Below, one piece after another: positions 9,094 through 18,864 of a stretch of 41,260 bases of DNA. Each line of letters starts with the position of its first letter. Within the stretch, counting starts at the first letter, position 1. This stretch comes from Candidatus Hydrogenedentota bacterium. Its GTDB lineage: Bacteria > Hydrogenedentota > Hydrogenedentia > Hydrogenedentales > Hydrogenedentaceae. Location: NCBI GenBank assembly GCA_026415215.1, contig JAOAHN010000095.1:1-41260 (forward strand). The letters run 5' to 3'. Below the pieces are notes generated by a model. It did not search any database, was not told where the DNA came from, and saw nothing but the letters and a program-made list of their open reading frames with translations. A program made the position numbers and the translations under genes.

Positions 9094-11412
9094 ATGAACA
9101 TAAGCCAGATTATCGACAACCTACAGAAAGATGAGGAGTTTAAGAAAAATTTAACCACATGGAAAATTCTCCCTGCCACTTTCCCTCAATACAAAGAATT
9201 TCCAACTGAATTAGATGGGAAACTGATAAAAGCACTTATACAGGAGGGTATACACCATTTATACACACATCAAGCAGAAGCGATAGAGAGTGTCCTTAGG
9301 GGAGAAAATATATGCGTTGTAACACCTACCGCATCTGGCAAAACTCTTTGCTACAATCTACCTGTATTAAATGAGATCATAAAAAAACCTCACACAAGGG
9401 CATTATACCTTTTTCCTACGAAGGCTCTCTCCCAAGACCAACTTCATGAGCTTCGAAACCTTATAGAGCACCTCGACATAGGTATAAAGACATTCACATT
9501 TGATGGAGACACTCCTACTTCAGCAAGACAAGCAATAAAAAGTGCCGGGCAGATAGTAATCTCAAACCCAGATATGTTGCACACAGGAATTCTTCCCCAT
9601 CACACAATCTGGTTAAAATTGTTTGAAAATCTTAGGTTCGTCGTTATAGATGAGATTCACTATTACAGAGGGGTTTTAGGGAGCCATCTAACCAACATAA
9701 TAAGAAGGCTAAAAAGGATATGCTCCTTCTACGGTTCAGAACCTCAGTTTATATGCTGTAGCGCTACTATAGCAAACCCTAAAGAATTATCAGAGAAACT
9801 CATAGAAGAACCTGTAACACTGATTGAAAAAAGCGGAGCACCTCGTGGAGAAAAACATTTCCTCTTCTATAATCCACCAGTAATTGACGCGGAATTAGGA
9901 ATACGGAAATCTTCTACAAAAGAATCCACTAGAATTGCGAGCAAGCTCATATCTAAAGATGTCCAAACCATAATCTTCGCAAGGAGTAGATTACAAGTAG
10001 AGATAATAACTACATATCTGAAGGATATTGCTAAAAAGATGAAAATAGATGAGAAAAGAATTTGCGGGTATAGAGGAGGGTACCTCCCTACAGAAAGAAG
10101 AAAAATTGAAGAGGGGCTGAGAAAGGGTGAAATTTTAGCTGTTGTGAGTACAAACGCACTTGAGCTGGGCATAGACATTGGTTCATTAGATGCGTGTGTA
10201 ATAGTAGGTTACCCCGGTAGTATTTCAAGCACATGGCAACAGGCAGGAAGAGCGGGAAGAAAACAAACACCTTCCCTAATCATATTCGTAGCTTCAAGCA
10301 CTCCTCTCGACCAATTCATAGTTAACCATCCTGAATACTTTTTTCAACAATCCCCTGAAAATGCCACTTTAGACCCCAATAATATATATATATTAACGAG
10401 TCACCTTAAGTGTGCTGCATTTGAACTACCGTTCACAGAAGAAGAAAAATTCGGCTTAGATAAATACTCTACCACAGCAATACTTGAATACCTCCAAGAG
10501 GAGAAAATATTACACAAAGTAAAAAATCAATGGCACTGGTGCGCGGAATCGTATCCTGCTCAAGAGATAAGTCTCAGAACAGCAGCTCCGGGAAATGTTG
10601 TAATACTCGATGTAGAAAACAACGGAAGAGTAATTGGAGAAGTAGACTACTTCTCTGCTCCAGTAGAAGTCTATGAAAATGCAATTTACATACACCAAAG
10701 CGAAACTTACTCGATTGAAAAACTTGACCTTGAAGATCGAAAAGCATACGCTAAAGCAGTAGAAACAGAATATTATACAGATGCTGAGGTAAAGGTTGAC
10801 TTAGGCGTCATTGATCTCTGCGAAGAGGTTAAAGAAATCCTACATAAAAGAGCTTGGGGAGAACTTAAAGTAACCTGGTTACCGACTATTTATAAAAAGA
10901 TTAAATTTGGCACTCATGAAAATGTAGGTTGGGGAGAAATACATCTCCCAGAACAAACTATGCACACCCTCGGCTACTGGATAGAATTCTCAGATGATAC
11001 TTTCAAAGAAGCGGAAATATCTATAGAACACATAAGTGATACATTAATCGCAATCGCTAATTCCTTAAGACAAGTTGCTCCGGTTGAGGTATTGTGTGAT
11101 CCTTCGGATATTCGTCCTCATGCCCTCTTGAAATCTCCTCTTTCTCAAAAACCAACAATCTTCCTGTATGAAAAATACCCCGGAGGAATAGGAATTGTGG
11201 AAAAATTATTTCATCAACACTTCGACCTCCTTAATGCAAGTCTATCATTATTAGAAAATTGCAAGTGTAAAAGTGGATGCCCAAGCTGTGTTGGTCCAAC
11301 AGTAGAAGTAGGTAAAACGGGGAAAGAAAATGCATTAAAACTCCTAAAAATGCTTGTTTCCCTCAAGGGAAAAATATCTTATATTAACAATAAGAGGAAT
11401 AGCAGAGATTGA
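9094..11412 (+). CDS. mrfA: MrfA-type DEAH-box DNA helicase with DUF1998 domain
   Basis: This is an SF2 helicase of the YprA/MrfA group, which with MrfB repairs mitomycin-type DNA lesions independently of UvrABC in Bacillus. The helicase core comprises Walker A TPTASGKT (77-84), DEIH (186-189), SAT (223-225) and motif VI QAGRAGR (383-389). The C-terminal DUF1998 region ends in a C-x-C-x3-C-x2-C cluster (Cys723, 725, 729, 732), the presumed zinc site of MrfA. The 772-residue length is close to the known protein. It has a GGGA ten bases before the ATG, and its stop overlaps the TTG start of the exonuclease gene, so the partner is present and probably co-translated. Confidence 0.9.
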   Translation: MNISQIIDNLQKDEEFKKNLTTWKILPATFPQYKEFPTELDGKLIKALIQEGIHHLYTHQAEAIESVLRGENICVVTPTASGKTLCYNLPVLNEIIKKPHTRALYLFPTKALSQDQLHELRNLIEHLDIGIKTFTFDGDTPTSARQAIKSAGQIVISNPDMLHTGILPHHTIWLKLFENLRFVVIDEIHYYRGVLGSHLTNIIRRLKRICSFYGSEPQFICCSATIANPKELSEKLIEEPVTLIEKSGAPRGEKHFLFYNPPVIDAELGIRKSSTKESTRIASKLISKDVQTIIFARSRLQVEIITTYLKDIAKKMKIDEKRICGYRGGYLPTERRKIEEGLRKGEILAVVSTNALELGIDIGSLDACVIVGYPGSISSTWQQAGRAGRKQTPSLIIFVASSTPLDQFIVNHPEYFFQQSPENATLDPNNIYILTSHLKCAAFELPFTEEEKFGLDKYSTTAILEYLQEEKILHKVKNQWHWCAESYPAQEISLRTAAPGNVVILDVENNGRVIGEVDYFSAPVEVYENAIYIHQSETYSIEKLDLEDRKAYAKAVETEYYTDAEVKVDLGVIDLCEEVKEILHKRAWGELKVTWLPTIYKKIKFGTHENVGWGEIHLPEQTMHTLGYWIEFSDDTFKEAEISIEHISDTLIAIANSLRQVAPVEVLCDPSDIRPHALLKSPLSQKPTIFLYEKYPGGIGIVEKLFHQHFDLLNASLSLLENCKCKSGCPSCVGPTVEVGKTGKENALKLLKMLVSLKGKISYINNKRNSRD

Positions 11413-12824
11413 AACAAAGAGACTCCAACATAGAAAAACTTTTTCAGAAATTGGGTTTGATCAGAGCCTCAGATTTACTCAAAAAAGAAATAAAAAATGC
11501 CTCTGATGTAAAGCAAGAAGTGGAGCTTCCCTCTCAAACAGACAATCCTCTTTCGGTTAATACTGAACCTACCCAATTTATTAAAAACATCAGAGAAAAA
11601 CTCTCTAATGTCCCACAAAAAGCATCTAAAGTAGGAGACAAAAAACCAGACATAAAAACCGGCACTTATAATATATCTGATACTTTTGGAGGCGAGATTT
11701 ATAAATATGAGGGGAGTAGCTGTCTTAGATTTACTAATCTTTATCCAGAGTCATATAAATATGGAAACATATTAATAAGTGACGCACTAAAGTTCTCTGC
11801 AAAGCAAGCTAAAATATCATCGCCAGGACTGGAAATACCTGAATTCGATGTATATAAGGCTATTTTCATAGATACCGAAACTACTTCATGTTACGGTGGA
11901 ACAGGTACTGTAGCCTTCTTAACAGGAATAGGATATTTTGAAGAAACAGGGACCTTCCGTATCGAACAATTCTTCATGCGAGACTTTGATGAAGAGATCT
12001 CTCTTCTTCATGGGATAAGTAAAGTAATAAAAAAATCTTCAATATTGATTGGGTACAATAGCAAATCATTTGATTTACCTCTACTGAGGAACAGGTACCT
12101 AATAAATCGTATGCAATTCCCCAATGAGGATGTTCTCCATTTTGACCTAATGCATGTAGCAAGAAGATTTTGGAACAGGAGATTATCAGATTGTTCACTC
12201 ATCACAGTAGAAAGAAGTATACTCGGAGTCAAGAGATTAGGAGACATTCCCGGATCTCTCATTCCCAAAATATGGAAAGACTACATCACAACTGGAAAAG
12301 AAAACCTTATTCCCCGTATATTATTACATAATGAAAAAGACATACTTTCCCTTGTGGGATTAATGGCATGGCTTGCAGAAAGGATACCTATTCCCCAAGG
12401 CAAAGGTTTTGATGAAATAAACGACAAACTTGCTTTAATGCATCTCCAAATGCGGTGTAAAAGTTATGAAGACGCCAAAGAAACTGCAAAACACCTGTTA
12501 GAAATCTCTGACTCTCCTCTTACTCGCTTCGAATGTTGGAAGAATCTCTCAGAGGCTTTAAAAAAATTAGAACTTGTGGAGGAAAGAATCTCTGTACTTA
12601 AGGAATGGGCTAAAGAAGAAACTAACTCAGTTATCCCCTGTATCGAGCTAGCAAAAATTTATGAACATCAATTGAGAGACATAAAAATAGCACTTTTTTG
12701 GACCGAAACAGCACTTAAAATAGAACCAGCGAATAGATGTATACTAAAGAGGAAGGAAAGGTTATTAAATAAACTTGGAAAAGTTAACTATTCACTCTTC
12801 GATGGAATAGATGTCTCTGAATAG
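11409..12824 (+). CDS. mrfB: MrfB-type 3'-5' exonuclease (YprB-like) with C-terminal TPRs
   Basis: This is an RNase-H-fold exonuclease expected to degrade the strand opened by MrfA. The first 150 residues are charged and poorly conserved. The exonuclease domain follows with DEDDh residues Asp155 and Glu157 (IDTETT), Asp222 (KSFDLPLL), and His307 and Asp311 (LLHNEKDIL). The spacing between these residues agrees, as I recall it, with Bacillus subtilis MrfB, though the N-terminal part is about 50 residues longer. Residues 330-460 form two or three TPR-like helical repeats. The start codon is TTG, overlapping the mrfA stop as TTGA. The 3' end overlaps the DUF2851 gene on the other strand by 33 bases. 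Confidence 0.88.
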   Translation: MKQRDSNIEKLFQKLGLIRASDLLKKEIKNASDVKQEVELPSQTDNPLSVNTEPTQFIKNIREKLSNVPQKASKVGDKKPDIKTGTYNISDTFGGEIYKYEGSSCLRFTNLYPESYKYGNILISDALKFSAKQAKISSPGLEIPEFDVYKAIFIDTETTSCYGGTGTVAFLTGIGYFEETGTFRIEQFFMRDFDEEISLLHGISKVIKKSSILIGYNSKSFDLPLLRNRYLINRMQFPNEDVLHFDLMHVARRFWNRRLSDCSLITVERSILGVKRLGDIPGSLIPKIWKDYITTGKENLIPRILLHNEKDILSLVGLMAWLAERIPIPQGKGFDEINDKLALMHLQMRCKSYEDAKETAKHLLEISDSPLTRFECWKNLSEALKKLELVEERISVLKEWAKEETNSVIPCIELAKIYEHQLRDIKIALFWTETALKIEPANRCILKRKERLLNKLGKVNYSLFDGIDVSE

Positions 12825-14198
12825 CTTCTTCTCTGCGGAATTCCATATACAACCAATGCAGTCAGGATGATGTGAACAATTGTGCCAGTACCACTGAATC
12901 AACCCTTGTTGTTCAAAAAACCTCAGAGGTTTATTAGAAACAAAGTCTCTGCTAATCCTTTCCATCTTTCTCAAAATCCAATTTTCACCCTCACCGGGAA
13001 GAGAAAAATACAACTTCCACAGCTCCTCTTCCCTGACTCCAAATATACCTTCAAAATAACAATAAATAGCAAAAGGAATTACAACATTGCCTACAATAGA
13101 TATTATTTTCTTTACACCTATTCTCACACTCTTTTCAAAGTTCTCAGGGCAATGGTAGGAAGACGAAATGAAAAAACCCCGCCATTGTAGCCAAGGTTTT
13201 TCAAACTCAAGGCTCCTTTTTAAAAACTCTAATAGATTTGTTACTAAAGAACCTCTGTGCAAACTTATGACAGAACTCATGATAATCACTCTTCTTGGTG
13301 GCAAACCCGCAGGATATGGGGAATTTAGATATCGATTATTAGAACTTAAACTATGAGGAACAATATTCTCCAATCCTTGCATATTAAACAGCTTATCTTT
13401 AACCGAGTCAATATAGGAATCAACTGAATCTTTTTGATGTTGGAAATAACCAAGTTCACTTAGGTATACCATCCCTAACAATTGAGGACTTATATTTGAA
13501 ATCTCACAAGCGAGAGAATACGGGATTTTCTCCGCAAGGTGGAGATATGCATCTCCGAATCTTGTACCTGCTCCTAAGCTCCAAAAAAGTTGTTCATACA
13601 AAACCTGGTCAAGGCTAACTGATCTCGCCCTCAATTTCATTCTTTCAATCCGACTAAATAACCTTTCCTGAGCCAAAGATTTAATAAGAGACGAGAAATC
13701 GAAGTAAAATTGGCTTATACACGGAGACCTTTTACAAAAACCTGTACTTTTTCTTACCTCACACAGTTCAATAGAGTCTAATAAATCATTCACCACTATA
13801 GTTTCTATTATCTTCCCATCAGAGGTCTTTGTTACTCTATATTTACCATTGTATTCAAATACTACATGGAGAATAACCCTATTATAGTCCGCATCCAAAT
13901 GGTGCCCATGTATATACCAATCCTTAATACTTTTATGAATCTCAACATCTCCCCTAAATTGAACTCCGTTAATTTCGATGACAGCATTCCTAAAATCGGG
14001 ACCGCTGAAAACATTTCTCTCCCCTGGAACTAATATTCTCACCTGGGAACCTTCGAGAGTTTGCCAAGTTTTAGCCTTGCGTAACACATTTCCCCACAAA
14101 TAATGTACATCGATCTCCTTATACTCTCCCTCTTCCCTTACCTCCATGTTCTCTCTAAGAGAAGAAGTGTATTCTTTCAATAAAGTACTTTTTGCCAT
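12792..14198 (-). CDS. DUF2851 family protein
   Basis: A soluble protein of 468 residues with the clear DUF2851 signature in its N-terminal third: VHYLWGNVLRK, then LVPGERNVFSGPDFRNAVI, then FRGDVEIHKSIKDWYIHGH and YNRVILHVV. These His, Asp and Glu residues look like a metal-dependent active site, but no function is established that I know of. The C-terminus has a C-x5-C-x2-C group (NCSHHPDCIGC), plausibly zinc-binding. I prefer the ATG at 14198, preceded by AGGA at six bases. An ATG at 14213 is also in frame. Either start overlaps the upstream metallophosphoesterase gene, which suggests coupled translation. Confidence 0.75.
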   Translation of the reverse strand: MAKSTLLKEYTSSLRENMEVREEGEYKEIDVHYLWGNVLRKAKTWQTLEGSQVRILVPGERNVFSGPDFRNAVIEINGVQFRGDVEIHKSIKDWYIHGHHLDADYNRVILHVVFEYNGKYRVTKTSDGKIIETIVVNDLLDSIELCEVRKSTGFCKRSPCISQFYFDFSSLIKSLAQERLFSRIERMKLRARSVSLDQVLYEQLFWSLGAGTRFGDAYLHLAEKIPYSLACEISNISPQLLGMVYLSELGYFQHQKDSVDSYIDSVKDKLFNMQGLENIVPHSLSSNNRYLNSPYPAGLPPRRVIIMSSVISLHRGSLVTNLLEFLKRSLEFEKPWLQWRGFFISSSYHCPENFEKSVRIGVKKIISIVGNVVIPFAIYCYFEGIFGVREEELWKLYFSLPGEGENWILRKMERISRDFVSNKPLRFFEQQGLIQWYWHNCSHHPDCIGCIWNSAEKKLFRDIYSIEE

Positions 14199-15049
14199 TC
14201 TCCATCCTGCCATTCGTATCTAAATCTTCTAATTTCCCCATCAACAATTTCATAAAGCAAATAATGATGAATTCTCTTTTCTTTACTCAGCATCTCTTCT
14301 AATCTAGCACCACCTCCAGCAGTAACAGTATACCGAACATTATCTATGAGCATTGTAACAAATCCATGAACATGTCCCATAAAAACTTCTCTCACTTGGT
14401 GTCTAACCATTAACATATGAAATTTCTTCGTCCTCCACCTAACGCCTCTACCTTCTTCTTCGCTTGAAAACACCTTGAGAAAATTAGGTGGCTTATGCAT
14501 TACTACAAATTTAAATTCCGAGGCTGAGTTTTCAAGAGCCGAAGATAAGAAATTTAACTCCTCCGCGGTAAATGAAAATAATGAGTTATTATTAAAACCA
14601 ACAAAAGTTGCAGGGCCACAGTCAAAAACAAACCTATCAGATCCATACAACCTGAGAAATGCCAAATAATCTCCATTAGGCCCCTCTTCGTGATTTCCTG
14701 GGACTGGAATCACGGGGATATCGCCCGCCAACTTTATCATTCTTAAATGATGTGCGAGATATTCTTCGATTCGTCCCCGCCTGACAATGTCACCCGTCAT
14801 TAATATAAAATCTGGATTATGTAATCTTGCAGATAAAATTATATCTCTTCCTATCCTGAAATCACCTCTGGTATCTCCAAATATTATGAACCTTACGGAA
14901 TCTTTCTTTCTTCTCTCGTTTATCCGCTGTATTAGTATGTGGATATCAGTCAAATTCTTATACTTATCGAGTTTTTTCAAATCCTCTTCGAGTATTTTTT
15001 CTCTCTTTCTTTTGTATAAAAGCCACCTAATAAATGAATCAAATTCCAT
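14177..15049 (-). CDS. Calcineurin-like metallophosphoesterase (second copy type)
   Basis: This is a 290-residue predicted phosphoesterase with all the metal-ligand motifs: GDTR (58-61), GD (86-87), GNHE (118-121), His185 in VMHKPP, and GHVH (225-228). It has a 50-residue charged N-terminal extension (KRKREKILEEDLKKLDKY) but no signal peptide. GDTR in place of GDxH groups it with purple-acid-phosphatase-like and Icc-like proteins. It is not a close copy of the other metallophosphoesterase at 3918-4829. Its 3' end overlaps the DUF2851 gene, and ilvD lies 35 bases upstream on the same strand. The substrate is unknown. Confidence 0.78.
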   Translation of the reverse strand: MEFDSFIRWLLYKRKREKILEEDLKKLDKYKNLTDIHILIQRINERRKKDSVRFIIFGDTRGDFRIGRDIILSARLHNPDFILMTGDIVRRGRIEEYLAHHLRMIKLAGDIPVIPVPGNHEEGPNGDYLAFLRLYGSDRFVFDCGPATFVGFNNNSLFSFTAEELNFLSSALENSASEFKFVVMHKPPNFLKVFSSEEEGRGVRWRTKKFHMLMVRHQVREVFMGHVHGFVTMLIDNVRYTVTAGGGARLEEMLSKEKRIHHYLLYEIVDGEIRRFRYEWQDGEWQKVLY

Positions 15050-15084
15050 TGCTACAAAAGCTCATATTCAGGCTAAATAAAATT

Positions 15085-16761
15085 TTAGTCACAACTCAAT
15101 ACCGCCCCCTTATACGCACTGGTTACAAACCTTTGGTACCTCTTAAGCCAACCCGTTAAGTTCCTATTAGGTGGTGGGGGCATATTTGCTCTTCTGCGAC
15201 TAAGTTCCTCTTCACTAACATGAAGGGTGATTTTTCTTCCAGGAATATCAATCTCAATAATGTCGCCATCTTGAACCAATGCTATCGGCCCGCCTTCAGC
15301 TGCTTCTGGGCTTACATGTCCTACACACGCACCACGAGTACCACCAGAAAATCTCCCGTCTGTAACAAGACTCACTAAATTACCCAGTCCTTTACCCATA
15401 ATAGCAGATGTCGGAGCAAGCATTTCCCTCATACCAGGTCCACCCCTCGGGCCTTCATATCTAATTACTACTACATCACCTGGCTTTACTTTGTCCCCTA
15501 AAATACCCATCATAGCCTCCTCCTCACTATTAAATACAACAGCGGGACCCTTATGCCTGAGTATACTCGGGTCAACCCCTGCTTCTTTTACCACTGCACC
15601 TTTCGGAGCCAAGTTTCCGAAAAGTATTGCCAGCCCTCCTGTTGGACTATACGCATTCTCTATAGTCCTGATCACCTCAGGATCCTTTGTGCTACATCCT
15701 TCAATATTATCTCCAAGGGTTTTCAGAGTTACTGTGATCGCATCAAGATGTAGAATACCTTCTTTCTTAGAAAGCTCACCTAAAATTGCACTAACTCCCC
15801 CAGCGTTATAAACATCTTCCATGTGATATTTTGAAGAAGGCGAGACTTTACACAAATTAGGAACCTTTGCTGAAATCTCATTCAATCTTTCTAAAGGATA
15901 CTCGATACCTGCCTCGTGGGCAATAGCGATAGTGTGGAGTACAGTGTTAGTAGAGCCCCCCATAGCCATATCCAGAGCGAAGGCGTTGTCAATAGATTTA
16001 GGAGTGATGATATCACGAGGCTTAAGATTAGCTTCAACCAGCTTCAATATTTGATAACCTGCCTTCCTTACTAACTCTTTTCTTTCTTCAGTCTCCGCAA
16101 GTATAGTACCATTTCCTGGAAGAGCTATTCCTATGGCTTCGCAAAGGCAATTCATCGAATTTGCGGTAAACATACCTGAACATGAGCCACACCCAGGACA
16201 AGCATTCCTCTCAAGTTCTGCCAAATACTTCTCATCAATCGCCCCCTTCTGATATGCACCCACACCCTCAAACACACTGATAAGGTCTATTACTGTTCCA
16301 TCCTTGAGTTTGCCTGCTCGCATAGGCCCACCAGAAACAAATATCGTTGGTATATTACAACGAACCGCACCCATCAACATTCCAGGTACAATTTTATCGC
16401 AATTTGGAATACACACAAGCCCATCAAAAGGATGTGCCTTTACCATCGTTTCAAGAGAATCCGCTATCAACTCGCGCGAAGGTAAACTATACTTCATTCC
16501 CTCGTGCCCCATAGCAATACCATCGTCTACTCCAATAACATTGAACTCAAAAGGAATCCCTCCCGATTCTAAAATCGCCTCCTTAACAATTTCAGCAAGT
16601 TTATTGAGATGAACATGTCCAGGGATAATCTCTACAAAACTATTGCACACACCTATAAACGGTTTCCCAAAATCTGAAGAGGATTTTATCTTTCCAGTAG
16701 CCCACAGAAGTGACCTATGAGGAGCTCGCTCAAAACCTTTTTTGAAAACATCACTACGCAT
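15085..16761 (-). CDS. ilvD: Dihydroxy-acid dehydratase
   Basis: The enzyme dehydrates 2,3-dihydroxy-isovalerate and its methylvalerate homologue to 2-oxo acids in valine and isoleucine synthesis, using an Fe-S cluster. From the ATG at 16761 (AAGGA eight bases upstream) it is 558 residues, the usual length. The three conserved cysteines are Cys39 (IGVCNSF), Cys121 ([10 protein letters not shown]) and Cys194 ([17 protein letters not shown]). The C-terminal [19 protein letters not shown] is also intact. An in-frame TTG at 16779 is a weaker start. No other branched-chain amino-acid genes lie nearby, so it is a lone copy here. Sugar-acid dehydratases of the same superfamily are the alternative, but the sequence fits IlvD best. 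Confidence 0.93.
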   Translation of the reverse strand: MRSDVFKKGFERAPHRSLLWATGKIKSSSDFGKPFIGVCNSFVEIIPGHVHLNKLAEIVKEAILESGGIPFEFNVIGVDDGIAMGHEGMKYSLPSRELIADSLETMVKAHPFDGLVCIPNCDKIVPGMLMGAVRCNIPTIFVSGGPMRAGKLKDGTVIDLISVFEGVGAYQKGAIDEKYLAELERNACPGCGSCSGMFTANSMNCLCEAIGIALPGNGTILAETEERKELVRKAGYQILKLVEANLKPRDIITPKSIDNAFALDMAMGGSTNTVLHTIAIAHEAGIEYPLERLNEISAKVPNLCKVSPSSKYHMEDVYNAGGVSAILGELSKKEGILHLDAITVTLKTLGDNIEGCSTKDPEVIRTIENAYSPTGGLAILFGNLAPKGAVVKEAGVDPSILRHKGPAVVFNSEEEAMMGILGDKVKPGDVVVIRYEGPRGGPGMREMLAPTSAIMGKGLGNLVSLVTDGRFSGGTRGACVGHVSPEAAEGGPIALVQDGDIIEIDIPGRKITLHVSEEELSRRRANMPPPPNRNLTGWLKRYQRFVTSAYKGAVLSCD

Positions 16762-16845
16762 TGTCTCAATCCTTACCAAAAGTTATCATTTACTGTATTA
16801 TATAATGTTATTATTTTGGGAGTTATTCTATCATAAATTAATAAG

Positions 16846-17799
16846 ATGTATATGAATTTACTAAAATCTACCAAAAATAAAACCGCGATTCTCCTTATAA
16901 CACTAACATTATTACTTCTATGGTTACTCCTGGTCTTTATAATCATCTTTTCATTTTCCCCAAAAGCCCAAGCATACAAAAACTTTATCCAAAATGAAAC
17001 TATCGGAATAATAATTTTACAACCCTACAAAATTCAGAATTACATATCTAAACTTGCTCCAAGCTATACTAAATGGATAAAACAAATTCCTAGATTTACC
17101 TCCCTTCAGCCTGGCCCAATTAGATTAGAATGGTTTCATAACTTACCCCGAGAAATTTCACTCTTGTTCAATCACATTCCAAACATAGGCAATGAGGTAT
17201 ATTTCGTAGTTAATGAAAAGAGAAATAGCGAAGTATTTGTTAACGAGGTAAATGACTCTGGATTTATTAGAAATCTTTGCTTCACAAAATGGGATTCTTC
17301 AAAGTTGTCGCTTTATAAAGATGCAATTTGGTATGCCAAAGGATATTACCAAGTCGAGTTTGAAAAACAGGGATTCATATTACAACCATTGCAAGAAAAC
17401 TTGATCACCAACAAACATCTACTTGAAATTTACTGGGACAATACAAATTCGGATTTAGCTAAACTGAAAGAACTCATTATCTCATGCTATAGACCAAAGG
17501 GAATCACCCCTTACCTATCTTGTTTAGATTATCTATCACATGAAATTTCCTGGCTTCACTTGTATCTCAACCTAAATGAAGACAATCTCGTATACGGAAT
17601 TTTGAGGGTATCATCTACGAGCAATACTCAATCAACTGACTTATGCCTTCAACAATTTGTCGAATGGATAAAGTCTCAACTTCCCAATGATATTAGTCTT
17701 GAAGTAAATTTATCCGAGATAAATGGGAACATCATCACCTGGGAAATTATATTTTCTCAATTTGAACATCACCTGAGACGACTCTTAGGTAGCAATTAA
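16846..17799 (+). CDS. Unrecognised membrane-anchored protein (paralogue pair, member 1)
   Basis: A 317-residue protein with one hydrophobic helix at about residues 14-37 after a short basic N-terminus. The remaining 280 residues should therefore lie outside the inner membrane. No known domain is apparent. It resembles the next gene's product: both have an N-terminal anchor, then an LPxEI motif (here 100-104), then V-[NS]-EKR about 18 residues later (122-126), then an xEV helix end. It is divergent from ilvD, with 84 bases between the two starts. No good Shine-Dalgarno sequence is seen, and an ATG at 16852 could also start it. The function is unknown. Confidence 0.55.
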   Translation: MYMNLLKSTKNKTAILLITLTLLLLWLLLVFIIIFSFSPKAQAYKNFIQNETIGIIILQPYKIQNYISKLAPSYTKWIKQIPRFTSLQPGPIRLEWFHNLPREISLLFNHIPNIGNEVYFVVNEKRNSEVFVNEVNDSGFIRNLCFTKWDSSKLSLYKDAIWYAKGYYQVEFEKQGFILQPLQENLITNKHLLEIYWDNTNSDLAKLKELIISCYRPKGITPYLSCLDYLSHEISWLHLYLNLNEDNLVYGILRVSSTSNTQSTDLCLQQFVEWIKSQLPNDISLEVNLSEINGNIITWEIIFSQFEHHLRRLLGSN

Positions 17800-17858
17800 A
17801 AGTTGAAACAACAAATAAATTTGATAATAATAACACTCAAAATATAAGGATGTTAGCT

Positions 17859-18857
17859 ATGAATAAGAACATTAAAAAGGGATGCCTCATATCACTTTTG
17901 GTTTTTCTAACTTTATTAATACTCGCAGGGGTTGTAATATTATGGGTCATAAGCCAAAGTTACGGATTAACAAAGGCACCTCATATTCCTCTTCCAGATA
18001 AATTTCCCTCCAATGCCACATGCAAAGCAACGCTAAGAATAGAGCCCCATCTAAAAAATATTGAAAGGATAATTCCTTGGGATGAACTTGGAGCAAAATT
18101 ACAAATTCCGGGGCTTCAATCTATTATCCCCTTAGTATTACCATACGAAATTGGCATATGGAGTATTACAGATATGCCAAGTAAATCTATCAATATCAAC
18201 ATAGCAGTGAGCGAAAAGAGATTAGGTCCAATAATTTATGAGGTATTACAAAGTGAATCTCCTTGGCTTAATGTAAAACAGATAAAATGGAATCCCCAAG
18301 GTCTTGAGTATACTAATCGAGGACTAATACTACTCAAGGGAACCCTTCCAATTCCCCAGGGTTTAGAGGAAACGGTATCAAAAGAGTGGATTCACCCTGA
18401 AAAAGCAGTTTCTGTAAACATATCACCCAACTCTAAGGAGCTCTTCGAGATCACATTAGATTTTCACTCGGGAGACATTTATGTATGGACATCTGCCATA
18501 ACCAGCGCACTCGGAATATCTTTAGAAGAAGAGAAAGAAAAAAATCAGTACATAAAACTAGGAATGGACATAGCAAAAAAACTCAAGTTTTTATATGCTT
18601 CAGTTGTCCCCAAGAAAGAAGATGAGTTAGAAGTCAATATTGAGTTATTTGCTACACCAGAATCGAGAGGTGCACTTGAATTCTTTATAGGAGGACTCGG
18701 TCTGCCATTCGCTCAAGAATATCTAATTAAAAACTACGGGATTAAATTAGAAGGAAAACTCAACTGGGACGAATCTAAGAATGCTCTCACAGGTAGATTA
18801 TATCTGAGAAACTACGAGAATTTCCTAAAGGCGAAATTAAAATCCGCAATCTCTTAA
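17859..18857 (+). CDS. Unrecognised membrane-anchored protein (paralogue pair, member 2)
   Basis: A 332-residue protein with a basic start (MNKNIKK), one hydrophobic helix at about 9-33 and a long outer domain. The outer domain carries LPYEI (94-98) and VSEKR (117-121), matching LPREI and VNEKR of the preceding gene with nearly the same spacing. No catalytic motif is visible. The ATG at 17859 is chosen because AAGG lies nine to ten bases upstream. The ATG at 17850 would put that AAGG right against it. A TTGAAA about 55 bases upstream hints at a separate promoter, but no good -10 follows. Convergent with recR, with only seven bases between the stops. Confidence 0.58.
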   Translation: MNKNIKKGCLISLLVFLTLLILAGVVILWVISQSYGLTKAPHIPLPDKFPSNATCKATLRIEPHLKNIERIIPWDELGAKLQIPGLQSIIPLVLPYEIGIWSITDMPSKSININIAVSEKRLGPIIYEVLQSESPWLNVKQIKWNPQGLEYTNRGLILLKGTLPIPQGLEETVSKEWIHPEKAVSVNISPNSKELFEITLDFHSGDIYVWTSAITSALGISLEEEKEKNQYIKLGMDIAKKLKFLYASVVPKKEDELEVNIELFATPESRGALEFFIGGLGLPFAQEYLIKNYGIKLEGKLNWDESKNALTGRLYLRNYENFLKAKLKSAIS

Positions 18858-18864
18858 AAGAAAG

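Noticed and set aside
12882-13356. Two plus-strand open frames opposite the DUF2851 gene
   Set aside because: They overlap a well-supported family protein on the minus strand and have no start signals or recognisable content.
14787-15080. 97-codon open frame opposite the metallophosphoesterase N-terminus
   Set aside because: No ribosome-binding site, and the opposite strand carries a gene with all expected catalytic motifs.
15491-16612. Plus-strand open frames opposite ilvD
   Set aside because: ilvD is intact with its three cysteines; the opposite frames are by-products of its codon use.
16790-16830. TATATAAT in the gap between ilvD and the next gene as a promoter for either gene
   Set aside because: A -10 can be read on both strands, but no -35 at a normal distance was found on either.
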